Shown in pieces: positions 19,962 to 29,296 of a DNA stretch of 64,000 nucleotides. Location of the stretch: the NCBI RefSeq assembly GCF_009720525.1, contig NZ_CP043930.1, positions 682,001-746,000 of the forward strand, given 5' to 3'. The notes beneath the pieces were generated by a model. It searched no databases, had not been told where the DNA came from, and worked only from the letters and a program-made list of their open reading frames with translations. The stretch comes from Gimesia benthica (GTDB lineage Bacteria; Planctomycetota; Planctomycetia; Planctomycetales; Planctomycetaceae). Within the stretch, counting starts at the first letter, position 1; each line of letters begins with the position of its first letter. Made by a program: the position numbers and the translations under genes.

Positions 19962-20078
19962 TTGATCTGAATTTACGGACTTTAAAAAGTAGTACAGTTC
20001 GACAAACAGCATCGCGATTGTTGCGATCGGGGTCAGAGTGATCAAGCCAACCTCTTTAGATCAGAGGGAATCTTTCAG

Positions 20079-20831
20079 GTGTACGCTGCGGGTCCTGAAC
20101 CAGAACAGCCTGATCATCGATCTGAGCAACATCAGCCTGTAGTTGGCTTTGTTCGCCTGGTGGTGCTTCTGATTCTCGCTTGTGTCATCGGGCTGGGTTA
20201 TTATTTTTTCCGGGACCGGCTGACACTGGAATACTTCGCTTCCCAGGAAAGTTACTGGAAACAGTTTGCAGATCAGCATCCGGTTTCAATCTACCTGGTC
20301 GCCTATTTGATCTATGCGGGGATTACGGGGCTTTCTTTACCTGGAGCAGTACCACTGACGCTGACCTATGGCTGGTTCTTTGGATTCTGGAAAGGACTTA
20401 TTCTAGTCAGTTTTGCTTCCACAACAGGAGCCACTCTGGCATTTTTAACAAGTCGCTATTTATTCCGATCCTCGATTCAATCCCGTTACCAGAATAAATT
20501 TCAGCAGATCAATCAGCAGTTTGAAAAAGAGGGTGCGTTCTACCTCTTTTTCATGCGACTCGTAGTCGCGTTTCCCTTCTTTCTGATTAATGTCGTTATG
20601 GGCCTGACGACAATCCGGATCTCGACCTTCTGGTGGGTGAGCCAGACAGGCATGCTTCCCGGGACCGCCGTCTTCGTTTATGCTGGTACCAGCTTTCCCA
20701 CCCTGCAGGAATTGTCTGAACACGGCGCGAAAGGCATCCTGACGCCTCAACTCATATTCGCATTCATTTTACTGGGCGCCTTTCCGTTTCTGGTAAAACT
20801 CATCGCTCAACGCCTTCAACAACGCAAATAG
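20079..20831 (+). CDS. TVP38/TMEM64-family (DedA-like) membrane protein
   Basis: This protein has 250 residues and several membrane segments (about 23-43, 67-90, 98-120, 155-180, 185-207, 222-243). The central hydrophobic region around GLSLPGAVPLTLTYGWFFGFWKG is the characteristic motif of the SNARE-associated/VTT domain. Relatives include DedA proteins and the eukaryotic TMEM41/TMEM64/VMP1 lipid scramblases, so lipid movement or envelope stability is a reasonable guess; substrate unknown. The start is GTG at 20079 with AGGGA about 10 bases upstream, and no other start occurs before the in-frame stop at 19983. Only 31 bases separate it from the MerA-like flavoprotein, a pairing known in other bacteria, sometimes as one fused protein. 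Confidence 0.82.
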   Translation: MYAAGPEPEQPDHRSEQHQPVVGFVRLVVLLILACVIGLGYYFFRDRLTLEYFASQESYWKQFADQHPVSIYLVAYLIYAGITGLSLPGAVPLTLTYGWFFGFWKGLILVSFASTTGATLAFLTSRYLFRSSIQSRYQNKFQQINQQFEKEGAFYLFFMRLVVAFPFFLINVVMGLTTIRISTFWWVSQTGMLPGTAVFVYAGTSFPTLQELSEHGAKGILTPQLIFAFILLGAFPFLVKLIAQRLQQRK

Positions 20832-20862
20832 AACATTCTGACTCAGGACAGAGAAAACGAGT

Positions 20863-22386
20863 ATGACCGATCGTATTCAGCTACTTCCCGATGATGAATT
20901 CAATCAGGATCTGATCAGTGAGGTTCATCCCTCCGACTGGTCCAATCCCACTCCCAGTGGGCGCTACAATCTGGTAATCATCGGAGCGGGAACCGCTGGT
21001 CTGGTAACAGCGGCGGGAGCTGCTGGCCTGGGAGCGAAAGTCGCATTAATTGAGCGAGGTCTCATGGGTGGAGACTGCCTGAATACCGGATGTGTCCCCT
21101 CGAAAGCGATCATCTCTTCTGCCAGAGCTATACACAAAATTCTAAATTCAAAAGACTTGGGGATCGAATTGGCCCCCGAAGCCACCTCTGTTAATTTCCA
21201 GGAGGTGATGCAGCGCATGCGGAAAATAAGAGCCGAGATCAGCCATCACGACTCAGCTCGTCGTTTTCAGGAACTGGGTATCGATGTTTTTCTGGGTGAA
21301 GGTCGTTTTCTTGACCGCAAAACAATCAAAGTTGGGGAGCAGACACTTAACTTCAAAAAGGCCGTTATCGCAACGGGAGGACGTCCTGCGGTCCCTGACA
21401 TTCCCGGTATCAAAAACATCAACTACCTGACGAATGAGAATATTTTTTCTCTGACAGAACTTCCATCCAGACTGGCAGTCATCGGAGGTGGACCAATCGG
21501 CTGTGAGCTCGCACAGACCTTTGCCCGCTTTGGCTCACAAGTCACACTCATCGAATCTCATGCGCAGATTCTTTCCAGAGAAGATAAAGACGCTGCCCAA
21601 ATCATTCAGCAACAACTGGAACGAGATGGTGTTAAACTCGTCTTCAATGCGAATACCTCTCTGGTCTCTGAGAACGTACAGGAAAAACTTCTGACGATTG
21701 AAACGACAGGGCAGACAATCAAGTTGGAGGTCGATGAAATCCTGATAGCAGCCGGAAGAACCCCTAATGTTGAAGGTCTGGAACTGGAACAAGCCGGAGT
21801 TGATTACAATTCACTAACCGGTGTGCTCGTTAATGACTACCTGCAGACCACAAATCCGGATATTTATGGTGCAGGGGATATCTGCTCTCACTTAAAGTTT
21901 ACCCACAATGCTGATTTTCAGGCTCGGCTGGTGATAGGCAATGCTCTGTTTCCTGGTAGAAGCAAAGCCAGTCGCCTGATCGTCCCATGGTGCACCTATA
22001 CCGATCCAGAAATAGCACATGTGGGACTCTATGAGCATCAAGCCAGAGAAAAAGGCATTCCCGTCAACACCTTTATCCAGAAGTTGGACAGCGTCGATAG
22101 GGCGATCCTGGACAATGAAACCGCCGGTTTTGTGAAGGTCCATGTCAAACGGGGGACAGATAAGATTCTAGGCGCAACGATCGTCGCAGCACATGCGGGA
22201 GATTTGATTTCTGAAATCACCCTGGCCATGCAGAGCGGGACCGGTCTCAAAAAGTTAGCCAGCGTGATTCACCCTTATCCAACTCAGGCGGATGCGATTC
22301 GTAAAATCGGGGATCAGTTTAACCGCACTCGTCTTACCCCATTTCTGAAGTCCCTTTTGATGAAATGGCTGAAATGGACGCGTTGA
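20863..22386 (+). CDS. FAD-dependent disulfide oxidoreductase, mercuric-reductase-like
   Basis: This protein of 507 residues belongs to the pyridine-nucleotide-disulfide oxidoreductase family. FAD binding is at GAGTAG (41-46), and the redox disulfide is GGDCLNTGCVPSKA (Cys72, Cys77), which matches the MerA/Lpd group. NAD(P)H binds at VIGGGPIGCE (about 207-216). The second FAD motif GAGDIC is at about 336-341. The C-terminus has HPYPTQAD in place of the HPT-E of Lpd. MerA's C-terminal Cys-Cys pair is absent and there is no N-terminal HMA domain, so mercury reduction is unlikely. It is also not a clear dihydrolipoamide dehydrogenase, because no 2-oxoacid dehydrogenase genes are near. Its partner is the membrane protein 31 bases upstream; together they may pass electrons at the membrane. 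Substrate unknown. Confidence 0.85.
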   Translation: MTDRIQLLPDDEFNQDLISEVHPSDWSNPTPSGRYNLVIIGAGTAGLVTAAGAAGLGAKVALIERGLMGGDCLNTGCVPSKAIISSARAIHKILNSKDLGIELAPEATSVNFQEVMQRMRKIRAEISHHDSARRFQELGIDVFLGEGRFLDRKTIKVGEQTLNFKKAVIATGGRPAVPDIPGIKNINYLTNENIFSLTELPSRLAVIGGGPIGCELAQTFARFGSQVTLIESHAQILSREDKDAAQIIQQQLERDGVKLVFNANTSLVSENVQEKLLTIETTGQTIKLEVDEILIAAGRTPNVEGLELEQAGVDYNSLTGVLVNDYLQTTNPDIYGAGDICSHLKFTHNADFQARLVIGNALFPGRSKASRLIVPWCTYTDPEIAHVGLYEHQAREKGIPVNTFIQKLDSVDRAILDNETAGFVKVHVKRGTDKILGATIVAAHAGDLISEITLAMQSGTGLKKLASVIHPYPTQADAIRKIGDQFNRTRLTPFLKSLLMKWLKWTR

Positions 22387-22522
22387 AGCTCTGTTTTACA
22401 CGATTAAGTCTGTATTTAGATTAGAATCAGTAAATGCCATTTGTAGAACGCTCCGCTGCAAGATACTCTGAAGTGAGAGATTTTGATTTCTTCAAACAAA
22501 GCAATGCACAAGCGCCAAATCC

Positions 22523-24019
22523 ATGATCACAGAATACCAGACATATTTCGGAGACCTACATAACCACAACCATGTGGGCTATGCCCAGGGCTCTCTGGAT
22601 CGCTCCTTTGAAATCGCCCGGAACCATCTCGATTTCTACGCTTTCACTCCCCATTCCTACTGGCCTGATATTGTGGAATACGATGGCAAAATATCCCACA
22701 AATGGAAGAATGGATTTCATATAGCCCGCTCCCGCTGGCCGGAAGTGGTTGAGCTTGCCAGACAATTCGACAGACCGGGGGAGTTTGTCACGATTCTAGG
22801 CTATGAGCGACATGGCACTCAAGAGGGGGACTATCACATTCTCTATCCGGATCTCAAAGGAGATTATGAACTGATCGAAGATCTGGCTGAACTTCAGGAA
22901 TTTGCACGAAACCGGGGTTGTCTGCTGATCCCGCATCACCCTGCTAATCGACTGGGGCACCGTGGTTTTGACGCGACGAAACTGGCCCCCGAAGTGTCAC
23001 CTGTCCTGGAAATTCATTCAGAATGGGGTTGCGCTGAACATGACCGGGCTCCTTTTCCGTATAAAAGACATACAGAGGGGGGACGCTGGACAAAGCACAC
23101 GCTGCAGTACTATCTCAATCAGGGATACCGACTGGGGGTCATTGCCAGTACCGATGATCACCTCGGACATCCCGGTGGATATCGCGAGGGTCTGGCAGCC
23201 ATCAAAGCCACTGAACTGTCTCGAGAAGCCTTGTTTGACGCGATCCGCAATCGTCGCACGTATGCGGTAACTGGTGACCGCATTGAACTCGATTTCTTCC
23301 TGAATGACCAGATGATGGGTCAGGAGCTCTCATTCACCCCTGATCGCCGTATCAAAGTTCACGTGCGAGGCTGGGATGAAATCGACCGGGTCGAAGTCCT
23401 GAAAAACGGCCGTGTGATTCATCGTGATTTTCCAGTCGACAACATTCCTGATAACCGGTCCTGGAATCATCCGGTTGTACTCCGCTTCGAATACGGCTGG
23501 GGACCGTGGCCCGCCCTGGGTTGGGGAGGGACAGCAGACTGGAATTTTGCCATACATGTGGAGGGAGGCGAGATTCAGCAGTTTCAACCCTGTTTCACAC
23601 CGGGGCCCTTCGATGAATTCCGTCGAGATCAAATCCTGGATGTTTCATCAAATCGACTGATCGTCCAGTCGTTTACAGCATTGAAACAACAGGTTGACGA
23701 CTGGTCTCAGAAAGCGATTGTGCTGCGAATTCAAGGAAATGAACAGACCCAGGTCAGCATTAAATGCACCCAACCCAGTGATTGCCAGCTAACACAGACT
23801 CTGGGTGAGTTAGCAGTCAGTAATGAAATGTTGTTTACACGTCCATTCCCCTGGGAATCAGCGATGTTGCACCGGGTTGTTTTTCAGAATCAATGGGAAA
23901 CAGACTTTGAATTCACGGACGAGGGTGACGGAAACCAGGCTGACTGGTACTATGTACGCGTTATTCAATCCAACGGGGAAATGGCATGGTCGAGCCCAAT
24001 CTGGGTGAATTCAAAATAA
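22523..24019 (+). CDS. PHP-superfamily metallohydrolase (DUF3604/CehA-like)
   Basis: This protein has 498 residues and no signal peptide. The N-terminus YFGDLHNHNHVGYAQG carries the His-x-His that begins the PHP metal site. Further metal-ligand candidates follow in order: TPHSYWPD, GYERHGTQEGDYHI, LIPHHPAN, LEIHSEWG and ASTDDHLGH (roughly residues 42 to 215). The C-terminal half (about 255-498) is beta-rich and resembles the second domain of DUF3604 proteins. PHP enzymes hydrolyse phosphoesters or carbamates; CehA hydrolyses carbaryl. The substrate here is unknown. The gene stands alone between the flavoprotein and glcD. Confidence 0.7.
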   Translation: MITEYQTYFGDLHNHNHVGYAQGSLDRSFEIARNHLDFYAFTPHSYWPDIVEYDGKISHKWKNGFHIARSRWPEVVELARQFDRPGEFVTILGYERHGTQEGDYHILYPDLKGDYELIEDLAELQEFARNRGCLLIPHHPANRLGHRGFDATKLAPEVSPVLEIHSEWGCAEHDRAPFPYKRHTEGGRWTKHTLQYYLNQGYRLGVIASTDDHLGHPGGYREGLAAIKATELSREALFDAIRNRRTYAVTGDRIELDFFLNDQMMGQELSFTPDRRIKVHVRGWDEIDRVEVLKNGRVIHRDFPVDNIPDNRSWNHPVVLRFEYGWGPWPALGWGGTADWNFAIHVEGGEIQQFQPCFTPGPFDEFRRDQILDVSSNRLIVQSFTALKQQVDDWSQKAIVLRIQGNEQTQVSIKCTQPSDCQLTQTLGELAVSNEMLFTRPFPWESAMLHRVVFQNQWETDFEFTDEGDGNQADWYYVRVIQSNGEMAWSSPIWVNSK

Positions 24020-24109
24020 CCTCTCTGAGTCACTCTATTGGTAATTTGCCCAGCTAGAAGAACACTCTTCTTTCCAAAAATAGGGGACCAATTGGCAGGT
24101 TTCCCGGAA

Positions 24110-24139
24110 TTGAATCTTAACCTTATTTTGTTTTACAAT
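24110..24139 (+). promoter_or_regulatory. Candidate promoter for glcDEF
   Basis: TTGAAT (24110-24115) and TACAAT (24134-24139) are separated by 18 bases and lie 57 bases before the glcD ATG. Both boxes differ from consensus by one or two bases. No operator is evident. Confidence 0.45.
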
Positions 24140-24196
24140 AACCAGTTATAGAATTTTGTATTTTCCTTTCATCATTCATTGAAAGCAGTCCCCACA

Positions 24197-25705
24197 ATGG
24201 TTGACCCAGACAACCAGACCTCGCATCTTGTCGCTCCCGTATTGGAACAACTGGAGCGTGGTAGCGGCCCGTTTTCCTCACTGATTCAACAGCTGACACA
24301 AATCGTAGGGAAAAACAGTCTGCTCTACGACGCAGATGAACTACTCGTCTATGAATGTGACGGCTATATCGTTGATAAATCGGCCCCCGACATCGTCGTT
24401 TTCCCAACGTCTACAGAACAGGTCTCGTCGATCGTCAAAATCTGCAATCAGTTTAACGTTCCCTTTCTGGCTCGAGGAGCGGGAACCAGCCTCTCAGGGG
24501 GCTGCCTGCCTATCGGCGGGGGAGTCATGATTGTCCTGACGCGTATGAAACAGATACTTGAAATCAATCTACGCGATCGTTACGCAGTTGTTGAACCAGG
24601 GATGGTGAACCTGCATCTGACCAATGCCCTGAAAGGAACCGGTTACCACTACGCTCCGGACCCTTCCAGTCAGGGATCGTGCACCATCGGCGGAAACATC
24701 GCCACTAACTCTGGTGGACCGCATACGCTTAAATATGGAGTCACTACGAACCACGTACTCGGACTTGAGGCAGTTCTCCCCAATGGCTCGGTAATCAATC
24801 TGGGGGGGCCGACAGCAGAAACACCAGGCTACGATCTGCATGGAGTCTATGTCGGAAATGAAGGTACTTTCGGCATTTGCACGAAAGCGATTGTACGTCT
24901 GACACGCGATCCAGAGGCACATCGCACTATGTTGGCGGTATTCCAGACCATCTCTGATGCGACCCGGGCGATCTCGGAAATCATAGCAGCGGGTATTATT
25001 CCCTCTGCTTTGGAAATGATGGATCAGGGTATCATTCAAGCGATTGAGGAAGCTTTTCACTTTGGTTTCCCGCTAGATGCGGGCGCAGTTCTGCTGATAG
25101 AAGTCGATGGACTGGAAATCGCCTTAGATGAGGAAGCACGACGGATTGTCGAGATCTGTAATGCACATAACGTACGGGAAATTCAGCGGGCAGACACTCC
25201 AGAGGAACGGCTTTTGATCTGGAAAAGCCGCAAGCAGGCATTTGGAGCCATTGGTCGACTCAGTCCCAGTTACTGTACTCAGGATGGTGTCGTCCCCCGA
25301 ACCCGTTTACCGGAAATCCTGGAATTTATTGAAGCCACCAGTCAAAAATATGGCATGAGAATTGTGAACGTCTTTCATGCTGGTGACGGAAACGTACACC
25401 CGATTCTGCTGTTTGATGAACGCGATCAAAATCAGATTCAACAGGTAATGGAAGCCAGTGAAGAGATTCTCTCCAAGTGTCTGGAATTGGGAGGCAGTGT
25501 GACCGGCGAGCATGGAATTGGTGTGGAGAAAATCAATTTTATGAGTCGGATCTTCAATGAAACGGATCTCTCCCAGATGGAGAAGGTTCGTAATATTTTC
25601 AATCCACGTCAGATCTGCAGTCGCGACAAGGTACTTCCTCCCCATGGAGAAAAATCGCAGGCAGCAGTCACTTTATCACACCCTGGTCGACGGGCTCCGC
25701 ACTGA
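24197..25705 (+). CDS. glcD: Glycolate oxidase subunit GlcD (FAD-linked)
   Basis: GlcD is the flavin subunit that oxidises glycolate (or D-lactate) to glyoxylate, passing electrons through GlcE and GlcF. From the ATG at 24197 the protein has 502 residues, close to E. coli GlcD (499); a TTG 18 bases upstream is also in frame. The FAD-binding loop is ARGAGTSLSGGCLPIGGG, followed by CTIGGNIATNSGGPHTLKYG. The C-terminal FAD-oxidase domain has NVFHAGDGNVHPI and VTGEHGIGVEKI, which place catalytic histidines. D-lactate dehydrogenases of the same fold are the main alternative, but the following glcE and glcF genes favour glycolate. A promoter candidate lies 57 bases upstream. Confidence 0.93.
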   Translation: MVDPDNQTSHLVAPVLEQLERGSGPFSSLIQQLTQIVGKNSLLYDADELLVYECDGYIVDKSAPDIVVFPTSTEQVSSIVKICNQFNVPFLARGAGTSLSGGCLPIGGGVMIVLTRMKQILEINLRDRYAVVEPGMVNLHLTNALKGTGYHYAPDPSSQGSCTIGGNIATNSGGPHTLKYGVTTNHVLGLEAVLPNGSVINLGGPTAETPGYDLHGVYVGNEGTFGICTKAIVRLTRDPEAHRTMLAVFQTISDATRAISEIIAAGIIPSALEMMDQGIIQAIEEAFHFGFPLDAGAVLLIEVDGLEIALDEEARRIVEICNAHNVREIQRADTPEERLLIWKSRKQAFGAIGRLSPSYCTQDGVVPRTRLPEILEFIEATSQKYGMRIVNVFHAGDGNVHPILLFDERDQNQIQQVMEASEEILSKCLELGGSVTGEHGIGVEKINFMSRIFNETDLSQMEKVRNIFNPRQICSRDKVLPPHGEKSQAAVTLSHPGRRAPH

Positions 25706-25721
25706 TCAACAACTACTGCTG

Positions 25722-27026
25722 ATGTCCCAGCAGGATATGCTGCTGTTATGCTCACAACCGATTGAAAGACCACTTATGACACTCACACATTCCGGTACTC
25801 CGGAAGATTTTGTTCCGACATCCCAGTCTGAATTGAGTCGATTCCTGAGTGACAATGCAACATCTGCCCGTAAACAGACATTTCCGGTAGGAGGCCGTAC
25901 CTCGCTGGCTGTCTGCTGCCCGGACAGTCATTCAGGTCCTTTGATCTGTACCTCCCAATTGAATCGAGTCGTTGATTATCCGGTCCGCGACATGACTATC
26001 ACCGTCGAAGCCGGAATGAGACTAAACCAGTTAAATGAAATCATCTCAGCCGAAGGACAGCGTCTGCCGATCGACGTACCTCAGTCTAACCGGGCTACCA
26101 TCGGAGGAGTGATTGCCACCAATACTTCAGGACCACGACGCTTTTCCTATGGTACGATTCGTGATTACGTGATTGGTGTTTCAGCAGTCGATGGAGTAGG
26201 GAATCTGTTCAAATCCGGCGGTCGAGTTGTCAAAAATGTCGCCGGTTATGACCTTAGTAAAATGCTCGTCGGCTCTCTGGGAACATTGTCAGTTATCAGC
26301 CAGGTCTCTCTGAATTTGCGCCCCAGACCAGAGTGCATGCAACTGGTCTGGTTTGACTTCGATTCCTGCCAGAGTGTTGATCAGGCACTGGAAGCGATTG
26401 TGACTTCGGGAACCCGGCCAACTGCTATCGAATACTGCAACAGTAAAGCGGCCCGACAAATTACTGCCGAATCACGGATTGAACTTCCCAATGAAAATCA
26501 TGCCGTTTGCATCTGCTATGAAGGTCCTGAAAATGTTGTAAAGTGGCAGGCGCAGCAGATTATTGATGAATGGCGTGCCTTTTCCTCTCTCGATGCTCAG
26601 ATTATTGAAGGAGCGCAGGCCTCTCAGTTATATAACGCTTTGACTGAGTATCAAACGTCATCAGATGATCCGGTGACGCTGAAAGCCGTTGTCTTACCAT
26701 CACAAATGATGTCATTCATCGAAACTGCCACCAGTCTGAATATCGCAGTCCAGGCACATGCAGCAGATGGAATCGTATTCGGACATTTACCCGATTCTGC
26801 CAGTTCACTGGAAAACGTGAATCAGATTCTCGAACAACTGCAATCTGTAATTGATCCAGGAACCGGCTACCTGACCATTTACCAGTGTGAATCTGACTGG
26901 GCTGAATCTCTGCCACTGTTCTGTTCGCCTCCCGCTGGCTGGGAACTCATGCAGCAGTTGAAACAGGCATTAGATCCTCTGCAGTTATTGAACTCACGAC
27001 GATTTACAGAGCTGGTGAAATCCTGA
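25722..27026 (+). CDS. glcE: Glycolate oxidase subunit GlcE
   Basis: GlcE is the second FAD-binding subunit of the glycolate oxidase complex. The FAD loop is VGGRTSLA, followed by ATIGGVIATNTSGPRRFSYG and GGRVVKNVAGYDLSKMLVGSLG, all standard for GlcE. I place the start at ATG 25722, 17 bases after the glcD stop (434 residues). An in-frame ATG at 25644 would overlap glcD and add 26 residues, and ATG 25776 is also possible. The frame stays open well into glcD, so the start is uncertain, but the domain is complete from any of these. E. coli GlcE is about 350 residues; the protein here has a longer N-terminus. glcF follows after 56 bases. Confidence 0.88.
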   Translation: MSQQDMLLLCSQPIERPLMTLTHSGTPEDFVPTSQSELSRFLSDNATSARKQTFPVGGRTSLAVCCPDSHSGPLICTSQLNRVVDYPVRDMTITVEAGMRLNQLNEIISAEGQRLPIDVPQSNRATIGGVIATNTSGPRRFSYGTIRDYVIGVSAVDGVGNLFKSGGRVVKNVAGYDLSKMLVGSLGTLSVISQVSLNLRPRPECMQLVWFDFDSCQSVDQALEAIVTSGTRPTAIEYCNSKAARQITAESRIELPNENHAVCICYEGPENVVKWQAQQIIDEWRAFSSLDAQIIEGAQASQLYNALTEYQTSSDDPVTLKAVVLPSQMMSFIETATSLNIAVQAHAADGIVFGHLPDSASSLENVNQILEQLQSVIDPGTGYLTIYQCESDWAESLPLFCSPPAGWELMQQLKQALDPLQLLNSRRFTELVKS

Positions 27027-27082
27027 TCCACAAGTTCTGAAACAATCATAATTAGTAAGCTTCACCCCAGAAGAGTTATCCC

Positions 27083-28444
27083 ATGAAACCTGGAAGTGCC
27101 TTTTCTCAAACTACCACGGCAGACAAAGATCCCGCAGAAATTCCTGGATCTGAGATTCCCTATGAGAAGTTTCTGGACTGCATTCATTGCGGCTTATGCA
27201 CTGCTGCATGCCCGACCTATCTGGAAACAGGGAATGAAAATGACAGCCCCCGAGGGCGAATTTATCTGATGCGTGCGGTCGTTGATCAACGCGTTGAACT
27301 ATCGGAATCAGTTCGAGGTCACCTGGATCTCTGCCTGGATTGTCGTAGTTGTGAAACGGCGTGTCCTTCCGGAGTTCAATACGGCAGATTAATTGAACCG
27401 TTCCGGGTAGACATGCAGCATCTGGACGCCAAAGAGGGCAGGGGAGCGAACAATGACTGGTTTCATCGCTGGATCCTGTACCGGTTATTCCCATATCCCA
27501 ACCGGATTCGCCTCTCGCTGATGCCGGCCCGGATGATGCAGTTTTTAAAGCTCGATAAGCTGGTTGACATCCTCGGCATTCCACTGCTGTTGCCACAGAA
27601 ACTGAAACGGATGCACAATCTGCTACCACGTCTCAAGCCTGTAGAACCAGCCTTACCGGCAGTCTTGCCTGCACAGGGAACGCAAAGAGCTCGCGTAGCT
27701 CTGTTTACAGGCTGTGTTTCGGAAGCGATGTACAGCCACGTCAACCGTGCCACAGCGCGGGTACTGCAAGCCAACGGTTGCGAGGTTGTCATCCCCCGCA
27801 GCCAGGTCTGCTGCGGCGCCATTCATTACCACAGCGGTTCAGACGACGAGGCTCTGAAATTTGCTCTCCAGAATCTGGCAGCCTTCGATCAAGAAGATCT
27901 GGATGCCATTATTGTCAATGTCGCAGGCTGTGGAGCCATGCTCAAAGATTATGGACATATCGCGGAGGAAATTTCGGGGCCCACTGCGGAACAGACGGCA
28001 CGTCTGAAACAGTTCGCAGGCAAGTTTAAAGATGTTTCTGAATTCCTGTTTGAACTGGGACCGATCGCACCCGAGGGAGAAATCACCCTCAAGGCAACCT
28101 ATCACGACGCCTGCCACCTGGTGCATGCACAGAAAGTCCAGAATCAGCCACGCAAACTGCTGGAACTGATCCCCGGACTGACCCTGATCCCCTTGAATGA
28201 ATCCACCATCTGCTGTGGAGCAGCTGGCAGCTATAATCTGACACAGCCTGAGATGGCAGATCAGTTAGGCAAACGTAAGCTGAATAATATTGTGGATACG
28301 GGAGCAGAAGTGGTCATCAGTGGGAACGTCGGCTGCACGCTCCAGATTGATTCGCAGATACGTCAGGCAAGAAAGCCTCTGCATGTCTTGCATCCCATGG
28401 AGTTGCTCGACCTGAGTTATCGAAAGCAAAAACCGTTAATTTAG
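27083..28444 (+). CDS. glcF: Glycolate oxidase iron-sulfur subunit GlcF
   Basis: GlcF carries electrons from the flavin subunits toward the quinone pool. The 453-residue protein has two 4Fe-4S clusters near the N-terminus: CIHCGLCTAACP (Cys33, 36, 39, 43) and CLDCRSCETACP (about 84-94). Two cysteine-rich CCG domains follow: FTGCVSEAMY with QVCCGAIHYHSG, and DACHLVHAQK with ICCGAAGSYN. This is the standard GlcF layout and length. The ATG at 27083 begins with a short unconserved leader before the first cluster. It completes the glcDEF operon; a weak terminator-like hairpin and then a HAD phosphatase follow. Confidence 0.94.
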   Translation: MKPGSAFSQTTTADKDPAEIPGSEIPYEKFLDCIHCGLCTAACPTYLETGNENDSPRGRIYLMRAVVDQRVELSESVRGHLDLCLDCRSCETACPSGVQYGRLIEPFRVDMQHLDAKEGRGANNDWFHRWILYRLFPYPNRIRLSLMPARMMQFLKLDKLVDILGIPLLLPQKLKRMHNLLPRLKPVEPALPAVLPAQGTQRARVALFTGCVSEAMYSHVNRATARVLQANGCEVVIPRSQVCCGAIHYHSGSDDEALKFALQNLAAFDQEDLDAIIVNVAGCGAMLKDYGHIAEEISGPTAEQTARLKQFAGKFKDVSEFLFELGPIAPEGEITLKATYHDACHLVHAQKVQNQPRKLLELIPGLTLIPLNESTICCGAAGSYNLTQPEMADQLGKRKLNNIVDTGAEVVISGNVGCTLQIDSQIRQARKPLHVLHPMELLDLSYRKQKPLI

Positions 28445-28475
28445 CCGGTCAAGTTGATCCACTGCGTTTGAAAAA

Positions 28476-28506
28476 CTATCCTACGCTCAACGGATAGCTT
28501 GTTTTT
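28476..28506 (+). terminator. Weak hairpin with T-run after glcF
   Basis: CTATCC (28476-28481) pairs with GGATAG (28492-28497), a 6-bp stem with a 10-base loop, followed by CTTGTTTTT. It is weak and may allow read-through into the HAD gene. Confidence 0.4.
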
Positions 28507-28530
28507 AATAAATAACCAAAGAGTGATTTT

Positions 28531-29202
28531 ATGTCTCAACTCCCTCCCATTCAGGCGGTTGCCTTCGACCTGGATGGCATCATGTTTAATACAGAACACG
28601 TGTTTTTCCTCTCAGGCGATGCCCTGTTACAGCGACGCGGAAAAAAAATGACCCCCGATATTCTGAGAGGGATGATGGGGCGACGTGCTCATGAGGGGTT
28701 TGAACACCTCACTCAGTTCCTGGATAAGCCGGAAGATCCTCTGAAACTCTGGGAAGAAAGCCAGGAAATTTTCCGTTCCCTGCTGGATCAGCATCTGAAA
28801 CCCATGGAGGGTTTGTTTGAACTGCTGGATTTCCTGGAAGAACTGGATATCCCCAAGGGAGTTGCTACATCTTCACCTCGTCCTTACCTGGAATCTCTGC
28901 TGTCCCGGTTTGACATTATTCATCGTTTCCCGATCAGCCTGACTGCTGAGGATGTCACTCACGGCAAACCACATCCGGAAATTTATCTGACCGCTGCTGA
29001 AAAAATGGGGGTCAACCCGGAGAATATGCTGGTTCTGGAAGACAGTGAAACCGGCACCCGCTCTGGTGTGGCAGCAGGAGCTTATGTGGTTTCGATTCCT
29101 CATGAGTTCAGCAATTACGGAGATTTCAGTTCAGCAAAGTTTATCGCTGATCGGTTGACGGATGAGCGAATTCTCTCACTCCTGGCAGAAAATCGAGGCT
29201 AA
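28531..29202 (+). CDS. HAD-superfamily phosphatase, possibly phosphoglycolate phosphatase
   Basis: This protein of 223 residues belongs to HAD subfamily IA. Motif I is AFDLDGIMFNTE (nucleophile Asp12, acid/base Asp14), motif II is ATSSPRPYL, the motif III lysine is in GKPHPEIYL, and motif IV is VLEDSETGTRSGVAAG. A helical cap (about 20-85) sits between motifs I and II. The family includes beta-phosphoglucomutases, sugar phosphatases and phosphoglycolate phosphatases. Its position 86 bases behind glcF suggests it could release glycolate from 2-phosphoglycolate, giving GlcDEF its substrate, but sequence alone does not settle this. Motif I ending in NTE is more like the beta-phosphoglucomutase branch than classical Gph. 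Confidence 0.8.
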   Translation: MSQLPPIQAVAFDLDGIMFNTEHVFFLSGDALLQRRGKKMTPDILRGMMGRRAHEGFEHLTQFLDKPEDPLKLWEESQEIFRSLLDQHLKPMEGLFELLDFLEELDIPKGVATSSPRPYLESLLSRFDIIHRFPISLTAEDVTHGKPHPEIYLTAAEKMGVNPENMLVLEDSETGTRSGVAAGAYVVSIPHEFSNYGDFSSAKFIADRLTDERILSLLAENRG

Positions 29203-29296
29203 AAATGCCTCATCTACTGAGTAATCCCATTTGAACTTAGATTTCAGAACAAAGGCGCGCTGAGGTGCCATTTAAGGCTTCCCTGACCGATGCCAA

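Noticed and set aside
20863..22386. Annotation as mercuric reductase MerA
   Set aside because: The C-terminal cysteine pair and N-terminal metal-binding domain of MerA are absent, and there are no other mer genes.
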